Below, in pieces: positions 25,370-34,750 of a DNA stretch of 64,000 nucleotides (position 1 is the first letter of the stretch; every line of letters starts with the position of its first letter). Position numbers and translations under genes: made by a program. Location: NCBI GenBank assembly GCA_965276815.1, contig CBDIBE010000011.1, positions 868,001 to 932,000 on the forward strand, given 5' to 3'. This stretch comes from JAVVHH01 sp965276815. GTDB lineage: Bacteria; Pseudomonadota; Alphaproteobacteria; Acetobacterales; Acetobacteraceae. The notes below the pieces were generated by a model. That model was not told where the DNA came from, made no database searches, and was given only the letters and a program-made list of their open reading frames with translations.

Positions 25370-26842
25370 TCACCCCACATCCTCATGCCAAGTCCGCCCA
25401 TCGCGCTCGATCAGCGCAATCGCCGAGGTCGGACCCCATGACCCGGCCGGATACAGCCGCGGCGCCTCCTGCGACTCCTGCCACGCGTCGATGATCGGCT
25501 CCACCCAGCTCCAAGCCGCCTCCACCTCGTCGCGCCGCATGAACAGCGTCGGGTTGCCTCGCACGCAATCCATCAGCAGCCGCTCATAGGCGTCCGGATA
25601 GCGCGTCCCGAACGCCTTCTCGAAACTGATGTCCAAATCCGTGGGCAGCAGCCGCAAGCCGCCGGGTCCCGGACTCTTGGTCATCATCGCCAGCTTCATC
25701 CCCTCCTCCGGCTGCAGCCGGACAATCAGCCGGTTCGCCGACAGCTCGCCCGCATCGCGCCCGAAGATGCTGAACGGCACGCCGCGGAACTGAACCACGA
25801 CCTCGCTCACCTTTTGCGGCAGCCGCTTGCCGCTGCGCAAGTAGAACGGCACCCCGGCCCAGCGCCAATTCTGGATCTCTGCCTTCAGCGCCACGAACGT
25901 CTCGGTCCGGCTATTCCGCCCGCCAAGATCGGCCAAGTAGCTCGGCACCGCGTGTCCATCCACCGCACCATGCGTGTACTGGCCCCGCACCGTCACATGC
26001 CCCACCTCGTGCGGCGCAATCGGCCGCATCGCCCGCAGCACCTTCAGCTTCTCGTCCCGCACCGCGTCCGCCCCCAGGCTGCTCGGCGGCTCCATCGCCA
26101 GCAGACACAACAGCTGCAACAGATGGTTCTGCACCATGTCGCGCAGCGCGCCCGACCGGTCGTAATAATCCCCGCGGCTCTCCACGCCCACCGTCTCGGC
26201 GACGGTGATCTGCACGTGGTCGATCACGTCCGCATTCCACAGCCGCTCGAACACCACATTGGCAAAGCGCAGCGCCAGCAGGTTCTGCACCGTCTCCTTG
26301 CCCAGGTAATGGTCGATGCGGAAGGTCTGCGGCTCGGCGAACACCTGCCCCACCACGTCGTTGATCTGCCGCGCCGATTCCAGATCGTGCCCGATCGGCT
26401 TCTCCAGCACCACGCGCGACCCCTCCCCGTTCAGCCCGGCTGCAGCCAGGTTGAGACAAGTCGGGCCATAAAGGTCCGGCGAGGTCGCCATGTAGAACAC
26501 CCGGATCCGGTCAGGCCGCTCCTCGAGCAGCGCCTGCAGCGCTTGCAGCCCACCCTCCTTCGTCGCATCGCCGCGTGCATAAAACAGCAGCCCGAGGAAA
26601 TGCTCGACCACCTCCCGGTCCCGATCCTTCTCCGGCACATGCTGCTTGAGCGCGCCCGCCGCCATCTCGCGGAACTGGCCGTCGTCGTGGTCCGACCGCG
26701 CCGCGCCGATGATCCGGCACTCCTCGGAGAACTGCTTGTCCCGAAACCGATAATACAACGCGGGCAACAGCTTGCGCAGCGTCAGGTCGCCGGTCGCACC
26801 GAACACCACATAATCGAACGTATCCACGGGCTTGATCAGCAT
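25370..26842 (-). CDS. zwf: Glucose-6-phosphate 1-dehydrogenase
   Basis: Enzyme of 490 aa that oxidises glucose-6-phosphate to 6-phosphogluconolactone with NADP or NAD. The nucleotide motif is GATGDLTLRKLLPALYYR near residue 15, EKPIGHD binds substrate, and RIDHYLGKETVQN carries the catalytic His. The gene follows the two-permease unit after 36 bases and may be read from its transcript, though no function joins them. No edd, eda or pgl neighbour is seen. Confidence 0.96.
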   Translation of the reverse strand: MLIKPVDTFDYVVFGATGDLTLRKLLPALYYRFRDKQFSEECRIIGAARSDHDDGQFREMAAGALKQHVPEKDRDREVVEHFLGLLFYARGDATKEGGLQALQALLEERPDRIRVFYMATSPDLYGPTCLNLAAAGLNGEGSRVVLEKPIGHDLESARQINDVVGQVFAEPQTFRIDHYLGKETVQNLLALRFANVVFERLWNADVIDHVQITVAETVGVESRGDYYDRSGALRDMVQNHLLQLLCLLAMEPPSSLGADAVRDEKLKVLRAMRPIAPHEVGHVTVRGQYTHGAVDGHAVPSYLADLGGRNSRTETFVALKAEIQNWRWAGVPFYLRSGKRLPQKVSEVVVQFRGVPFSIFGRDAGELSANRLIVRLQPEEGMKLAMMTKSPGPGGLRLLPTDLDISFEKAFGTRYPDAYERLLMDCVRGNPTLFMRRDEVEAAWSWVEPIIDAWQESQEAPRLYPAGSWGPTSAIALIERDGRTWHEDVG

Positions 26843-26878
26843 GTGCGCTCCATTCTGCTGCAGCGCAGCAATCTGTAA

Positions 26879-27832
26879 CTATCCCTTGCGCGGGTCCAGC
26901 ATGACTTGCACCGCATCCACGACGCTATTCGCGGCCACGACAAAAAATGCGGCATAAAGCACGGCCGCCATCACCATGGCGAGATCGAGGCTCTGCAGCG
27001 CGTCATAGGTCAGCTTGCCGACGCCATGCAGCCCGAACACCACCTCGATCAGCAAGGTGCCGCCGCCCACAAGTGCGCCGAAATCCAGACCGAACAAGGC
27101 CAGCACCGGAACGATTGCGTTGCGCAGCGCATGGCGCAGCATCACCCTGGCCTCGCCGATTCCCTTGGCCCGCGCCGTCCGGATGTAGTCCTGCCGGTAC
27201 GCCTCGACCAGGCTGCCCCGCAGCACCTTGCCGTAAACCCCGGCATACAGCACCGCGAGCGTCGCCCAGGGCAGCGCCATCCCCCGCACCCACTCGCCCG
27301 CATCGCGCGCCCGCAACCCCAGCGGCGGAACCCAGGCGAACCAAGGATCGTGCAGCCCGCCCTGGCTGACCAGGTTGACCATCTCGCCGAGCCAGAACGC
27401 CGGCACCGACACCCCGGCCAGCCCCAGCATCGTCACCACCCGATCGATCCCCCGCCCCGCCCAGGCCGCCGCGACCACCCCGATCACCAGCCCGGCCGCC
27501 AGCCAGATCACCGCCGCCCCCGCCGCCAGCGCCAGCGTCACCGGCGCCGCCCGCAGCACCTCGGGCACCACCAGCTCCCCGCGATTGACGAAGCTCGGCA
27601 GGTCCCGCGTGACGAACAACCGCCGCATCAGCGCCGCGTACTGCACCGGCAGCGGCCGATCCAACCCATACTCATGCCGCACCGCCGTCAGCGTCTCGGG
27701 CGAGGCGCCGCGCCCGGCCAGCCGGGCCGCCGGATCGGCCCCGGGTGTGGCGAAGAAGATCAGGAACACCAGCACGCTGATCTCGAACAGGATCAGCATC
27801 GCCCGCACCACCCGGCGCACCAACTCAGCCAC
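26879..27832 (-). CDS. Peptide/nickel-type ABC permease, DppB-like
   Basis: Inner-membrane permease of 317 aa, about six hydrophobic segments. The N-terminal DppB signature is present (ISVLVFLIFFATPGADPA, then EYGLDRPLPVQY) as well as the EAA-like loop YIRTARAKGIGEARVMLRHALRNA. Last gene of a five-gene unit; its start overlaps the DppC-like gene by 8 bases. No ATPase gene (DppD/DppF) follows; zwf comes instead. Confidence 0.92.
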   Translation of the reverse strand: MAELVRRVVRAMLILFEISVLVFLIFFATPGADPAARLAGRGASPETLTAVRHEYGLDRPLPVQYAALMRRLFVTRDLPSFVNRGELVVPEVLRAAPVTLALAAGAAVIWLAAGLVIGVVAAAWAGRGIDRVVTMLGLAGVSVPAFWLGEMVNLVSQGGLHDPWFAWVPPLGLRARDAGEWVRGMALPWATLAVLYAGVYGKVLRGSLVEAYRQDYIRTARAKGIGEARVMLRHALRNAIVPVLALFGLDFGALVGGGTLLIEVVFGLHGVGKLTYDALQSLDLAMVMAAVLYAAFFVVAANSVVDAVQVMLDPRKG

Positions 27833-28718
27833 GCCGCGCCTCGCCCAAAACGTTGAGCGCCAGCACCGTGACCACCACCGCCATCCCCGGCGCGATCGCC
27901 ACCACTGGGCGGCTATAAATCAAATTCTGCCCGTCGCCGATCAGCGTGCCCCAGCTCGCGTCCGGCGGCTGCACGCCGATCCCGAGCACCGACAGCGCCG
28001 CCTCGGTCAGCAGCGTCATCGCCGCCACGATCGGCGCGAACCCGATCACCGTCGGCCACACCATCGGCAGGATATGCCGGCGTAGGATATGCCGTCTGCT
28101 TCCACCAATCGAGACCGCCGCCTGCACGAACTCGTCCCCGCGCAACCCGATCACCTGCGCCCGCACCGGCCGCGCCACATACGGCACGAACACCAGCCCC
28201 AGGATCAGGATCGGCAGCACCAGGCTGTCGGCCGAGACGGTCACCGGCCCCAGCCGCAGCCCCTCATTGATCAAAATGATCGAGAGCGAGATCGCCAGCA
28301 AATACACCGGAAACGCCCAAAGCAGGTCCAGCAACCCGGCCAGCACCATATCGATCGCGCCGCCCAGGAACCCGGCAACCACCCCCGCAACCAGCGCCAG
28401 CGCCAGGCACAACATCGTCGCACTCCCGGCGATCAGCAGCGAGTTCCGCCCGCCATAGAGCAGCCGCGCCGCCACGTCCCGCCCCAACTCGTCCGCCCCG
28501 AGCAGGTACGCCCCCCGCCATCCCGGCCCGATCGGCGTCACCCCAAGCCCCAGCCCTGCCGTATTCTGCGCCAGCACCGGCCGTCCCTCGACAAACCCCG
28601 CCGGGCTGCTGCGGAACGGATCGGTCCCCGACACCAGCCGCGCATACACCGGCGCCAGCGCGCATGCCGTCACGATCGCGGCCAGAACCAACCCGGCCAG
28701 CACGGGTCCCAGCCTCAT
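27825..28718 (-). CDS. Peptide/nickel-type ABC permease, DppC-like
   Basis: Second permease of 297 aa. DppC traits are HPF-like N-terminal region replaced by TDPFRSSPAG, LGADELGRDVAARLLYGGRNS near residue 75, and the ATPase-contact loop VQAAVSIGGSRRHILRRHILP. Starts with an ATG overlapping the stop of the binding-protein gene by 4 bases, so translation is coupled. About six membrane segments. Confidence 0.92.
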   Translation of the reverse strand: MRLGPVLAGLVLAAIVTACALAPVYARLVSGTDPFRSSPAGFVEGRPVLAQNTAGLGLGVTPIGPGWRGAYLLGADELGRDVAARLLYGGRNSLLIAGSATMLCLALALVAGVVAGFLGGAIDMVLAGLLDLLWAFPVYLLAISLSIILINEGLRLGPVTVSADSLVLPILILGLVFVPYVARPVRAQVIGLRGDEFVQAAVSIGGSRRHILRRHILPMVWPTVIGFAPIVAAMTLLTEAALSVLGIGVQPPDASWGTLIGDGQNLIYSRPVVAIAPGMAVVVTVLALNVLGEARRG

Positions 28719-30289
28719 CGCACCCAGGACTGATCGATCAGCCAGCGAAACGCCTCGTGATACGTATACCCGCCAACCCCGGCCGACAGCACGTCGATAT
28801 AGCTCGGGTTGAACAGCACCACCGCGGGCGCCAGGTCGGTGATCGCCCGGTCCACCGCAGCAATCGCCGCCGCATCCCGCTCCGCGAGCCCGCGCCGCAC
28901 CGCCTCGTCCAGCGCCGGATCACAGAACCCCGAAATATTCGGCGATGAATCCGAATCCGGTTGGAACGCCGCGCAGCCGAAGACGCCCAAGAGGAAATTC
29001 CCCGGCGATGGGTAGTCTGCGTACCAGTTGGTGAGGCTCGCCTGCACCTTATTCGCCGTGTTCTGAATGTAAGTGAACTGGATGTTGCCCGACAGCGTGC
29101 GCAGCCGCGCCACGAACCCCAAATCGGCCAGCACATCGCGCAAATAGATGCCGATATCCCGCCCCACCGGGCTGTCATCCGTCACCAAGGTCACGCTCTG
29201 CCCCGCCGTCCCACTCGCCCGGACCAGCGCCCGCGCCCGGGCCAAATCGTGCGGATAAGGACAATACCGCTCATACCCCAGCAGACCCGGCGGCAGCACC
29301 TGGCACGACGCCACCGCCAGCCGGTCGCCCCCGAACAACTTCACCACCGCCTCCCGATCCACCGCCAAGTTGAACGCCTGCCGCACCCGCACGTCATCGA
29401 ACGGCGGCAAACGCACGTTCAGCGGCACGAACCACATCGCAAATGACGGATTCAGATGCACCTGCCCGGCATACCGCGCGCCCAACTCGCCCAGCCGGTC
29501 CTCGGGCGGCGTGTCGAACATCCAATCCGCTTGCCCGTTCTCGACCGCCGTCACCTCCGCCTCGTCCTCGAGCCCGAACTCATATTCGATCCGGTCCGGA
29601 TACCCCTCCGGCTGCGCGTCAGCGCTCCAAACCCGAAAATACGGATTGCGGACCAAGACCAGCCGGTCATTCGGATCGTAGCTCTCGATCCGATACGGCC
29701 CGGTGCCGGGCAACGGCACGGTCCCCGCATCCGTATCCGGCGCGCCCGCCTCCAAAATGCTCGCATGCGGCAGCGCGAGCTTGGTGAGAAACTCCGCATC
29801 CGGCCGGGTCAGCCGGATGCTGACGGTATCGCCATCCGCCGTCACACCCGGCAGCGCACACGTCTTCGGTGTCTTCAGACAATCATCAGCGCCCAAAATC
29901 GCCCCATAAAACGTAGCCGCCGTCGGGCTGCGCACCTTAAAAATGCGCCGGAAGCTGGCCACCACGTCCGCTGCCCGCAGTCCCGCCCCGTCGGAAAACT
30001 GCACGCCCTGCCGCAAATGGAATTCAAACAAAAGTCCATCCGCGCTCTGGCGCACGCTGTCCGCCAGGTCCGGAACGATATCCAGTCCCGCCGGCCCTGC
30101 CACCTTACGGAACGCGACCAGCCCGTCATGCGTGACGCAGAAGATCTGCCAATATTGCGCGGTATAGTTCACCTGCGGATCGAGCGTCCCCGCCGCACTG
30201 CGCGACAGCAGCCGCAGCGCCCCGCCCCGATGCTCCTGCGCGCAAACCGGCCCGGCCAGCGCCATCAGCAGCAGGATCGCCCGGATCAC
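28715..30289 (-). CDS. Peptide/nickel-type ABC substrate-binding protein
   Basis: Periplasmic solute-binding protein of the SBP_bac_5 family, 524 aa. Signal peptide VIRAILLLMALAGPVCAQ ends near residue 18. Features include GGALRLLSRSAAGTLDPQVN, FHLRQGVQFSDGAGLRAADV and ANPYF-like RNPYFRVWSADAQPEGYPDR. The GTG start overlaps the methyltransferase stop by 4 bases (GTGA). Ligand unknown. Being encoded with an ATP-grasp ligase and a methyltransferase, its cargo may be a modified small molecule rather than a peptide (inference). Confidence 0.92.
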   Translation of the reverse strand: MIRAILLLMALAGPVCAQEHRGGALRLLSRSAAGTLDPQVNYTAQYWQIFCVTHDGLVAFRKVAGPAGLDIVPDLADSVRQSADGLLFEFHLRQGVQFSDGAGLRAADVVASFRRIFKVRSPTAATFYGAILGADDCLKTPKTCALPGVTADGDTVSIRLTRPDAEFLTKLALPHASILEAGAPDTDAGTVPLPGTGPYRIESYDPNDRLVLVRNPYFRVWSADAQPEGYPDRIEYEFGLEDEAEVTAVENGQADWMFDTPPEDRLGELGARYAGQVHLNPSFAMWFVPLNVRLPPFDDVRVRQAFNLAVDREAVVKLFGGDRLAVASCQVLPPGLLGYERYCPYPHDLARARALVRASGTAGQSVTLVTDDSPVGRDIGIYLRDVLADLGFVARLRTLSGNIQFTYIQNTANKVQASLTNWYADYPSPGNFLLGVFGCAAFQPDSDSSPNISGFCDPALDEAVRRGLAERDAAAIAAVDRAITDLAPAVVLFNPSYIDVLSAGVGGYTYHEAFRWLIDQSWVR

Positions 30290-31143
30290 CGCCGCAATAC
30301 GTATGCCGTCCCGTCCCACACTGCGAACGGCCTGATCTCCGCAAGCTCCAGCCGGAACTCGTGCACCGCAGCCCAGCGCGTCACATCCGCCAAATCCGCC
30401 GCGTCATCGTTACGATACGACAGGTTCAGGATGCAGAGCGCCCCGCCCGGCCGCAGGATCCGCGCCGCATCCTCCGCATGCCGCAACGCGACCGCGTCGC
30501 CCGCCTGCACGATATACGGAAAACTATCGATCGCCAGCACCAGATCGAACCGGTCCGCCGCGAGCGACCCGAGGTCCCGCCCCTCGGTCTGCTCGAACCG
30601 TACATTCTTGAGCCCGCCTTGCCGCCGCCGCGCCTCCGCGACCATCCCCGCCGAGACGTCGAGCCCCAGCACCGACCGGCACCGCGGCGCCAGCGCCGCC
30701 GCGACCCGGCCGAACCCGCAGCCCAAATCCAGCACATCCGCCTCCGGCGCCAGCAAGCCATGCGCCTCGAGCCAGGTGACGACCTCCTCGGTCGCCGCCG
30801 CCAGGATCGCTTTGTCGCCCAGCGAATAAAGCGCGACGCTCGCCTCCGGCGAATGCGCCACCGCCCGGTCGAAGAAGGCGGCGATGCGCGCAATCCCCTC
30901 TTCCGGCGTATCCCCGTAAGCATGGTGCTGCTCGGCCGTCGCCGCGACCTCGGCGCCCAGCGCATCGAGCTGCCGCTCCCGCCCAGCCAACAGCCGGGTC
31001 ATCGCGTCCCGGCGCGGATGCGGCGGACATTCCGCCAGCGCGGCCTCGATCTCGGCCGCGGTCGCGCCCTGAAACAGGAAATGCGCCATCGCGACCTCGG
31101 GCGAGATCTGCCCGTCCAGGCAATCGCGCAGCGCCGGGTTCAC
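30286..31143 (-). CDS. Class I SAM-dependent methyltransferase
   Basis: Protein of 285 aa. Residues 1-80 form a helical lead that is not part of the Rossmann core. The SAM motif I is VLDLGCGFGRVAAALA near residue 138, with GLDVSAGMV (acidic ribose contact) next, DLVLAIDSFPYI as motif post I and ARILRPGGALCILNLSY. The acceptor is unknown. Both ends overlap neighbours by 4 bases: the PurD-like gene upstream and the binding-protein gene downstream. Confidence 0.88.
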   Translation of the reverse strand: MNPALRDCLDGQISPEVAMAHFLFQGATAAEIEAALAECPPHPRRDAMTRLLAGRERQLDALGAEVAATAEQHHAYGDTPEEGIARIAAFFDRAVAHSPEASVALYSLGDKAILAAATEEVVTWLEAHGLLAPEADVLDLGCGFGRVAAALAPRCRSVLGLDVSAGMVAEARRRQGGLKNVRFEQTEGRDLGSLAADRFDLVLAIDSFPYIVQAGDAVALRHAEDAARILRPGGALCILNLSYRNDDAADLADVTRWAAVHEFRLELAEIRPFAVWDGTAYVLRR

Positions 31144-32399
31144 AGCCAGCCCATCGCGCGCAGCCGCTCACCTTCGCCGCCGCGGAATCGGTCGCCAATA
31201 TCGGTCCGCCAGCGCAAATTCGGCGCGACCACGTTGCGCGCCCGCGCCGTCGCTGCCGCCTGCGCCGCCTCGACGGTCGCGCCAGTGCCGGTCACCACCA
31301 TCGCATAGCCAGTCCGCCGCCGGGCAAAGAGCTGCCCGTCCTCGAGCCGCACGTCGGCCAGGTGATAATGCGGGATTTCGTCGGTGGCCGGCGGCCGGTG
31401 GTAAAAAATCGGCGGATCCTGGTCCGGCGCGGCCCCCGGCAGCTCCTCCGGGAACGGCGGCACGGTCAAGACGATCCCGATCGACCAATCCGGGCTCGCG
31501 GGGAACCGCTCAACCCCGCCCTCGAGCATCCGGCGCAGCAAATCCCCCCACCCCGCAAGCTGCAGCGGCGCCAAGATCGCGAAGCCGGGATTGCCAAACC
31601 GGCAAGTGAATTCCAGCGGCCACAGACCCTGCTCATTGGCGATCATGTTCAGATTAACGTAGCCGACATGCCGCGTCGCCCGAAACAGCGCCTCCAGCCG
31701 GCCGAGCGTGCTCTCAAAAATCCGGTTCTCCTCGGGATAGGCGACGAGCGTGCCCATCTCCCCGGTCATTTCGCCCATCTCACCATTGAAGAACCGCTTG
31801 TGCTCGAAATCGATGCACGCGGGGCGCAGGAAGCGCTGCCCGTCGAAATACGCCCCGACCCCGACCTCGACCCCCTCCAGCCGTGGCATCAGCAGCACCG
31901 CCCCCTGCGGCCCGCGCTTGAGCTGGAACAGCACATCGGTCCCTTGGACGTGGTCGCCGACGAAAGTGGCCTTAGCATTGTTGTGGTATTTCAGCACCGT
32001 CCGCCCCGGATGCGCCTCGAGCCACCGCGCCGCGTCCGCCGCCGTGCCAAAGCTGAGCGCCTCGGCCGTGCGCAATCCCGCCTCACGCAGCACCGATTGC
32101 CCAAACGCCCGGTCATACTCCAGCCGGTCGCCCAGCGCGCTGCCGCCGATCACCTGATAGCCTTCCGCCCGCAGCGAATCCTGCAGCGCGCCGTCGCCGA
32201 CCCGTTCGAACAGCAGCAATCCATCGCGCCCCACCCATGGCACCGCCGCCCGCCAATCCTCGGCCCGATCGAGGAGACCGCCGAAGCATCCCGCATAGGC
32301 CGGATCCCAGGCACTCACCCGTACCTCATGCCCCTCGCGCAACAGGCTCAGATACAGGTCGCCCAATTCGATCTTCGCGCCAATTCCCAGGATCCGCAC
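31140..32399 (-). CDS. PurD-like ATP-grasp enzyme of unknown substrate
   Basis: Protein of 419 aa resembling phosphoribosylamine-glycine ligase. The N-terminal Rossmann-like part starts VRILGIGAKIELGDLYLSLL, the ATP-grasp lid has TVLKYHNNAKATFVGDHVQG, and the catalytic strand is PLEFTCRFGNPGFAIL, comparable to EFNVRFGDPE of PurD. Usual PurD landmarks such as GNPGTA at the N terminus are missing, so it is probably not the purine enzyme. The GTG at 32399 was chosen because VRILGIG begins the fold. First gene of the five-gene unit, coupled to the methyltransferase by ATGA. Confidence 0.82.
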   Translation of the reverse strand: MRILGIGAKIELGDLYLSLLREGHEVRVSAWDPAYAGCFGGLLDRAEDWRAAVPWVGRDGLLLFERVGDGALQDSLRAEGYQVIGGSALGDRLEYDRAFGQSVLREAGLRTAEALSFGTAADAARWLEAHPGRTVLKYHNNAKATFVGDHVQGTDVLFQLKRGPQGAVLLMPRLEGVEVGVGAYFDGQRFLRPACIDFEHKRFFNGEMGEMTGEMGTLVAYPEENRIFESTLGRLEALFRATRHVGYVNLNMIANEQGLWPLEFTCRFGNPGFAILAPLQLAGWGDLLRRMLEGGVERFPASPDWSIGIVLTVPPFPEELPGAAPDQDPPIFYHRPPATDEIPHYHLADVRLEDGQLFARRRTGYAMVVTGTGATVEAAQAAATARARNVVAPNLRWRTDIGDRFRGGEGERLRAMGWL

Positions 32400-32455
32400 G
32401 TGCCCTCCGCCCCGACGCACTAGCCGAGGCGCGCCGGAGCGTCCAGGCTGCGGCG

Positions 32456-32674
32456 GTGGACGCACTAAGCTTGTTCGGCCTTGGTGCCGTCACTTTGATG
32501 CTGCTGTGCTACGCGCTCGAGCCGCGCAGCCCCTGGTTCGTGCTGGGCTTCGCCTTTTCCTGCACGCTCGGTTCGGCCTACGGCTTCTTGCAGGGCGCCT
32601 GGCCGTTCGGCGTCGTCGAGGCGATCTGGGCCGTTGTTGCATTCCGGCGTTGGCTCGCGGCGCAAAGGTGCTAG
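32456..32674 (+). CDS. Small membrane protein
   Basis: Protein of about 72 aa with two hydrophobic segments (LFGLGAVTLMLLCYAL and WFVLGFAFSCTLGSAYGF) and a conserved-looking WPFGVVEAIWAVVAFRRW tail. I recall similar short proteins in other alphaproteobacteria, sometimes fused to larger membrane proteins, with no known function. Start is GTG at 32456; upstream codons overlap the beginning of the divergent PurD-like gene. Confidence is limited by the weak start. Confidence 0.6.
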   Translation: MDALSLFGLGAVTLMLLCYALEPRSPWFVLGFAFSCTLGSAYGFLQGAWPFGVVEAIWAVVAFRRWLAAQRC

Positions 32675-32951
32675 ACCGCTGCCGCCACTCTGTCGAAGCG
32701 GCGTCATCCCCAACCGCTCGGGACCATGCTACAGGTGGCTTGGGGTTCGATTCCCCGATTGCGAGGGGTCAAGACCCATTTTCGGAGGCTGTAGGGCCCC
32801 GTCGAATGGTGATCTCTCGCGCCAACTGGTGGTCACGCCCGCCCGCCGGAGCCAAGCCGCAAGGCAGACCGCCCAATCGCCTTGCAGGTGCTCCGGCGTG
32901 CCGTCACCTCCGCGAGTGGGCCGTGGTTCCGGCGGGCTATTTGCGGAGGGT

Positions 32952-33671
32952 TTGTTGCTCGATCGATGGTTCGGTGCCTGGAAGGTGGTCAAAGAGGGGC
33001 AGGCCGGCTTGCTCTACCGCGATGGCAAGTTCCGCAGCCAGTTCGGCCCGGGGCGCGTCCGGATCGGCGGCCGGGAGGAATTGCTGGTGGTGCGGACCTT
33101 GCAGCAGGTCGTCGTCGTCGCCGGGCAAGAGGTGCTGTCAAACGATGGGTTTCAGCCCAAGCTGTCGGCCGTCGCGGCATTCCGGGTTGTGGACCCGCTC
33201 ATTTCGGTGAGCCGGCAGGAACGGTCGAGCGACCTCGTCGTCACGCTCGAGACACAGCTCTCGCTGCGGGCGCTTGCCGCTTCCCGTGGTGCCGAGGCAT
33301 TGGCAAGGGCGCCGCGCGAGGAGTTGGACGCCGAGCTGCTCGCCTCCGTGCGCCAGGGCTGCGCCGGATTCGGCGTCGAGGTGGATAGCGTGCGACTGCG
33401 CGACGTGACACTGCCCGCCGATCTGCGCCGCTTGCTGACCGGAGTGGAACGGGCCCGGCGAGAGGGGCAGGCCGCGTTGGAGCGTGCCCATGCCGAGCAA
33501 GCAGCACTGCGGGCGCTGGCCAATGCCGCCCGCATGCTGCGCAACAACCCTGAACTGCAGAACCTCCGGCTGCTGCAGGCGGTCGGCACCGCCGGCGCGC
33601 CGACGACAATCGTGCTCGGCACGCCGGCCGGGATCGTTCCGCTGCGCGAAGGCCCAACGGAGCCCGCCTGA
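32952..33671 (+). CDS. SPFH/slipin-like protein
   Basis: Protein of 239 aa with a band-7-type domain: VKEGQAGLLYRDGKFRSQFG, TLQQVVVVAGQEVLSNDG and a stretch ending RDVTLPADLRRLLTGVERAR. A helical C-terminal part with AHAEQAALRALANAARML suggests oligomerisation. Unlike most slipins no clear N-terminal membrane segment is present. Start is TTG 32952 or 32955 after GGAGGG; no ATG fits. The 277 bases upstream (32675-32951) appear noncoding. Function unknown. Confidence 0.8.
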   Translation: MLLDRWFGAWKVVKEGQAGLLYRDGKFRSQFGPGRVRIGGREELLVVRTLQQVVVVAGQEVLSNDGFQPKLSAVAAFRVVDPLISVSRQERSSDLVVTLETQLSLRALAASRGAEALARAPREELDAELLASVRQGCAGFGVEVDSVRLRDVTLPADLRRLLTGVERARREGQAALERAHAEQAALRALANAARMLRNNPELQNLRLLQAVGTAGAPTTIVLGTPAGIVPLREGPTEPA

Positions 33672-33735
33672 GCGTCAGCGAATGCCGGCTGTGGGCCAGC
33701 GCAGCAACACAGCCTGCGAGCCGCCATTCTGCCAC

Positions 33736-34647
33736 CTACCTCGCCGGCCGCCCCTTGCCGGCAAACCGCGCGATCAGCTCGCCCACTCGCCCCAAAAACA
33801 GCTGTAAAATCGGCGACGTATTCGCCTTGTTGAACCCGATTACCAGATCGATGGTCGGCGCCACGCCCGCCAGCTTCCGACTTACGACGAAGGCGGGCAG
33901 GAAACTGACCGCGTAGTCCGGCAGCAGCGTCACCCCGCGGGTCGAAGCGACAAGCGACAGCGCCATACCGAGATTGTCGACCTCGTGCTCCACCCGAACC
34001 GCAACGCCGGCGCGGCGAAGATAGTCGTCGATGACGGTCTGCAGGGATGGCGCCGTCTTCGACATCCCCAAAAACACCTCTTCCGCGATCTCCGTGATGT
34101 CCACCGATTGCAGGGCGGCAAGCCGGTGATCGCTCGGCATCACCAGCACGAGTTGCTCCGTCGCGACCCGGCGGTATTCGAGCTCCCCCATCTGCGGCTC
34201 CGGCCGCATGAAGGCGAGGTCGAGCGCGCCGCGCATCAATCCCTCGGCAAGTTGCGGCGAGTATTGGCTTGAGACTGTGACGTCCACGTTCGGCAGCTCG
34301 TCCCGCAGGATATGCATGGCCTCCGGTAGCCAATCCATTTCCTGCCCGGTGAGGAACCCCAGCGCGAAGCGTGCCTTGGCCGCCTGCGCCGCCCGCCGCG
34401 CCGCACCGACCGCCGCCTCCGCCTGCGCCAAAGCCTGCCGAGCATGTACAAGGAATGCGAGGCCCGCCGGCGTCAGCGAAATCCCACGCGCGCTCCGCGT
34501 CATCAGCGGGGTCCCGACCTCATATTCCAAATCCCTGATCTGGCGGCTCAGCGAAGGCTGTGCCGTATGCAGCCGCCGCTCGGCCGCCACCGTCAGGCTG
34601 CCTTCCTCCGCGACCGCCACGAAGTAGCGAAGATGTCGTAGCTCCAT
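33736..34647 (-). CDS. LysR-family transcriptional regulator
   Basis: Regulator of 303 aa. The N-terminal helix-turn-helix is MELRHLRYFVAVAEEGSLTV followed by RRLHTAQPSLSRQIRDLE. The effector domain spans residues about 90-300 and contains the FLTGQEMDWLPEAM and LGMSKTAPSL segments. It is divergent from a FabG-like SDR gene (103-base gap), the classical LysR target layout. It resembles the HcaR/CatR-like subgroup of small-aromatic or acid sensors (weak inference). Ends convergent with the SPFH gene, 64 bases apart. Confidence 0.93.
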   Translation of the reverse strand: MELRHLRYFVAVAEEGSLTVAAERRLHTAQPSLSRQIRDLEYEVGTPLMTRSARGISLTPAGLAFLVHARQALAQAEAAVGAARRAAQAAKARFALGFLTGQEMDWLPEAMHILRDELPNVDVTVSSQYSPQLAEGLMRGALDLAFMRPEPQMGELEYRRVATEQLVLVMPSDHRLAALQSVDITEIAEEVFLGMSKTAPSLQTVIDDYLRRAGVAVRVEHEVDNLGMALSLVASTRGVTLLPDYAVSFLPAFVVSRKLAGVAPTIDLVIGFNKANTSPILQLFLGRVGELIARFAGKGRPAR

Positions 34648-34750
34648 GCTGCTCTATACCTATCAGGCATGGACATCCACCTACAAAGTCTTTTTCGGGA
34701 CGGGAAGCGACGCCTAGATCGGCAGTCACGCAAGCGAAAGGAACGCTCTC

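Noticed and set aside
25204..25401. Small open frame between the UDG-like gene and zwf, with a hydrophobic WAINLFAIATASAARWL in another frame
   Set aside because: No start codon and conserved motif agree in one frame; the 155-base gap is better taken as noncoding.
32741..32757. T-arm-like sequence GGGGTTCGATTCCCC suggesting a tRNA gene or att site
   Set aside because: No matching acceptor stem, anticodon arm or CCA end is found at tRNA distance on either side, and no integrase is near.
32634..32951. N-terminal extension of the SPFH protein by about 106 residues
   Set aside because: Composition is Arg/Pro/Cys-rich and unlike the family; a ribosome site stands just before TTG 32952.
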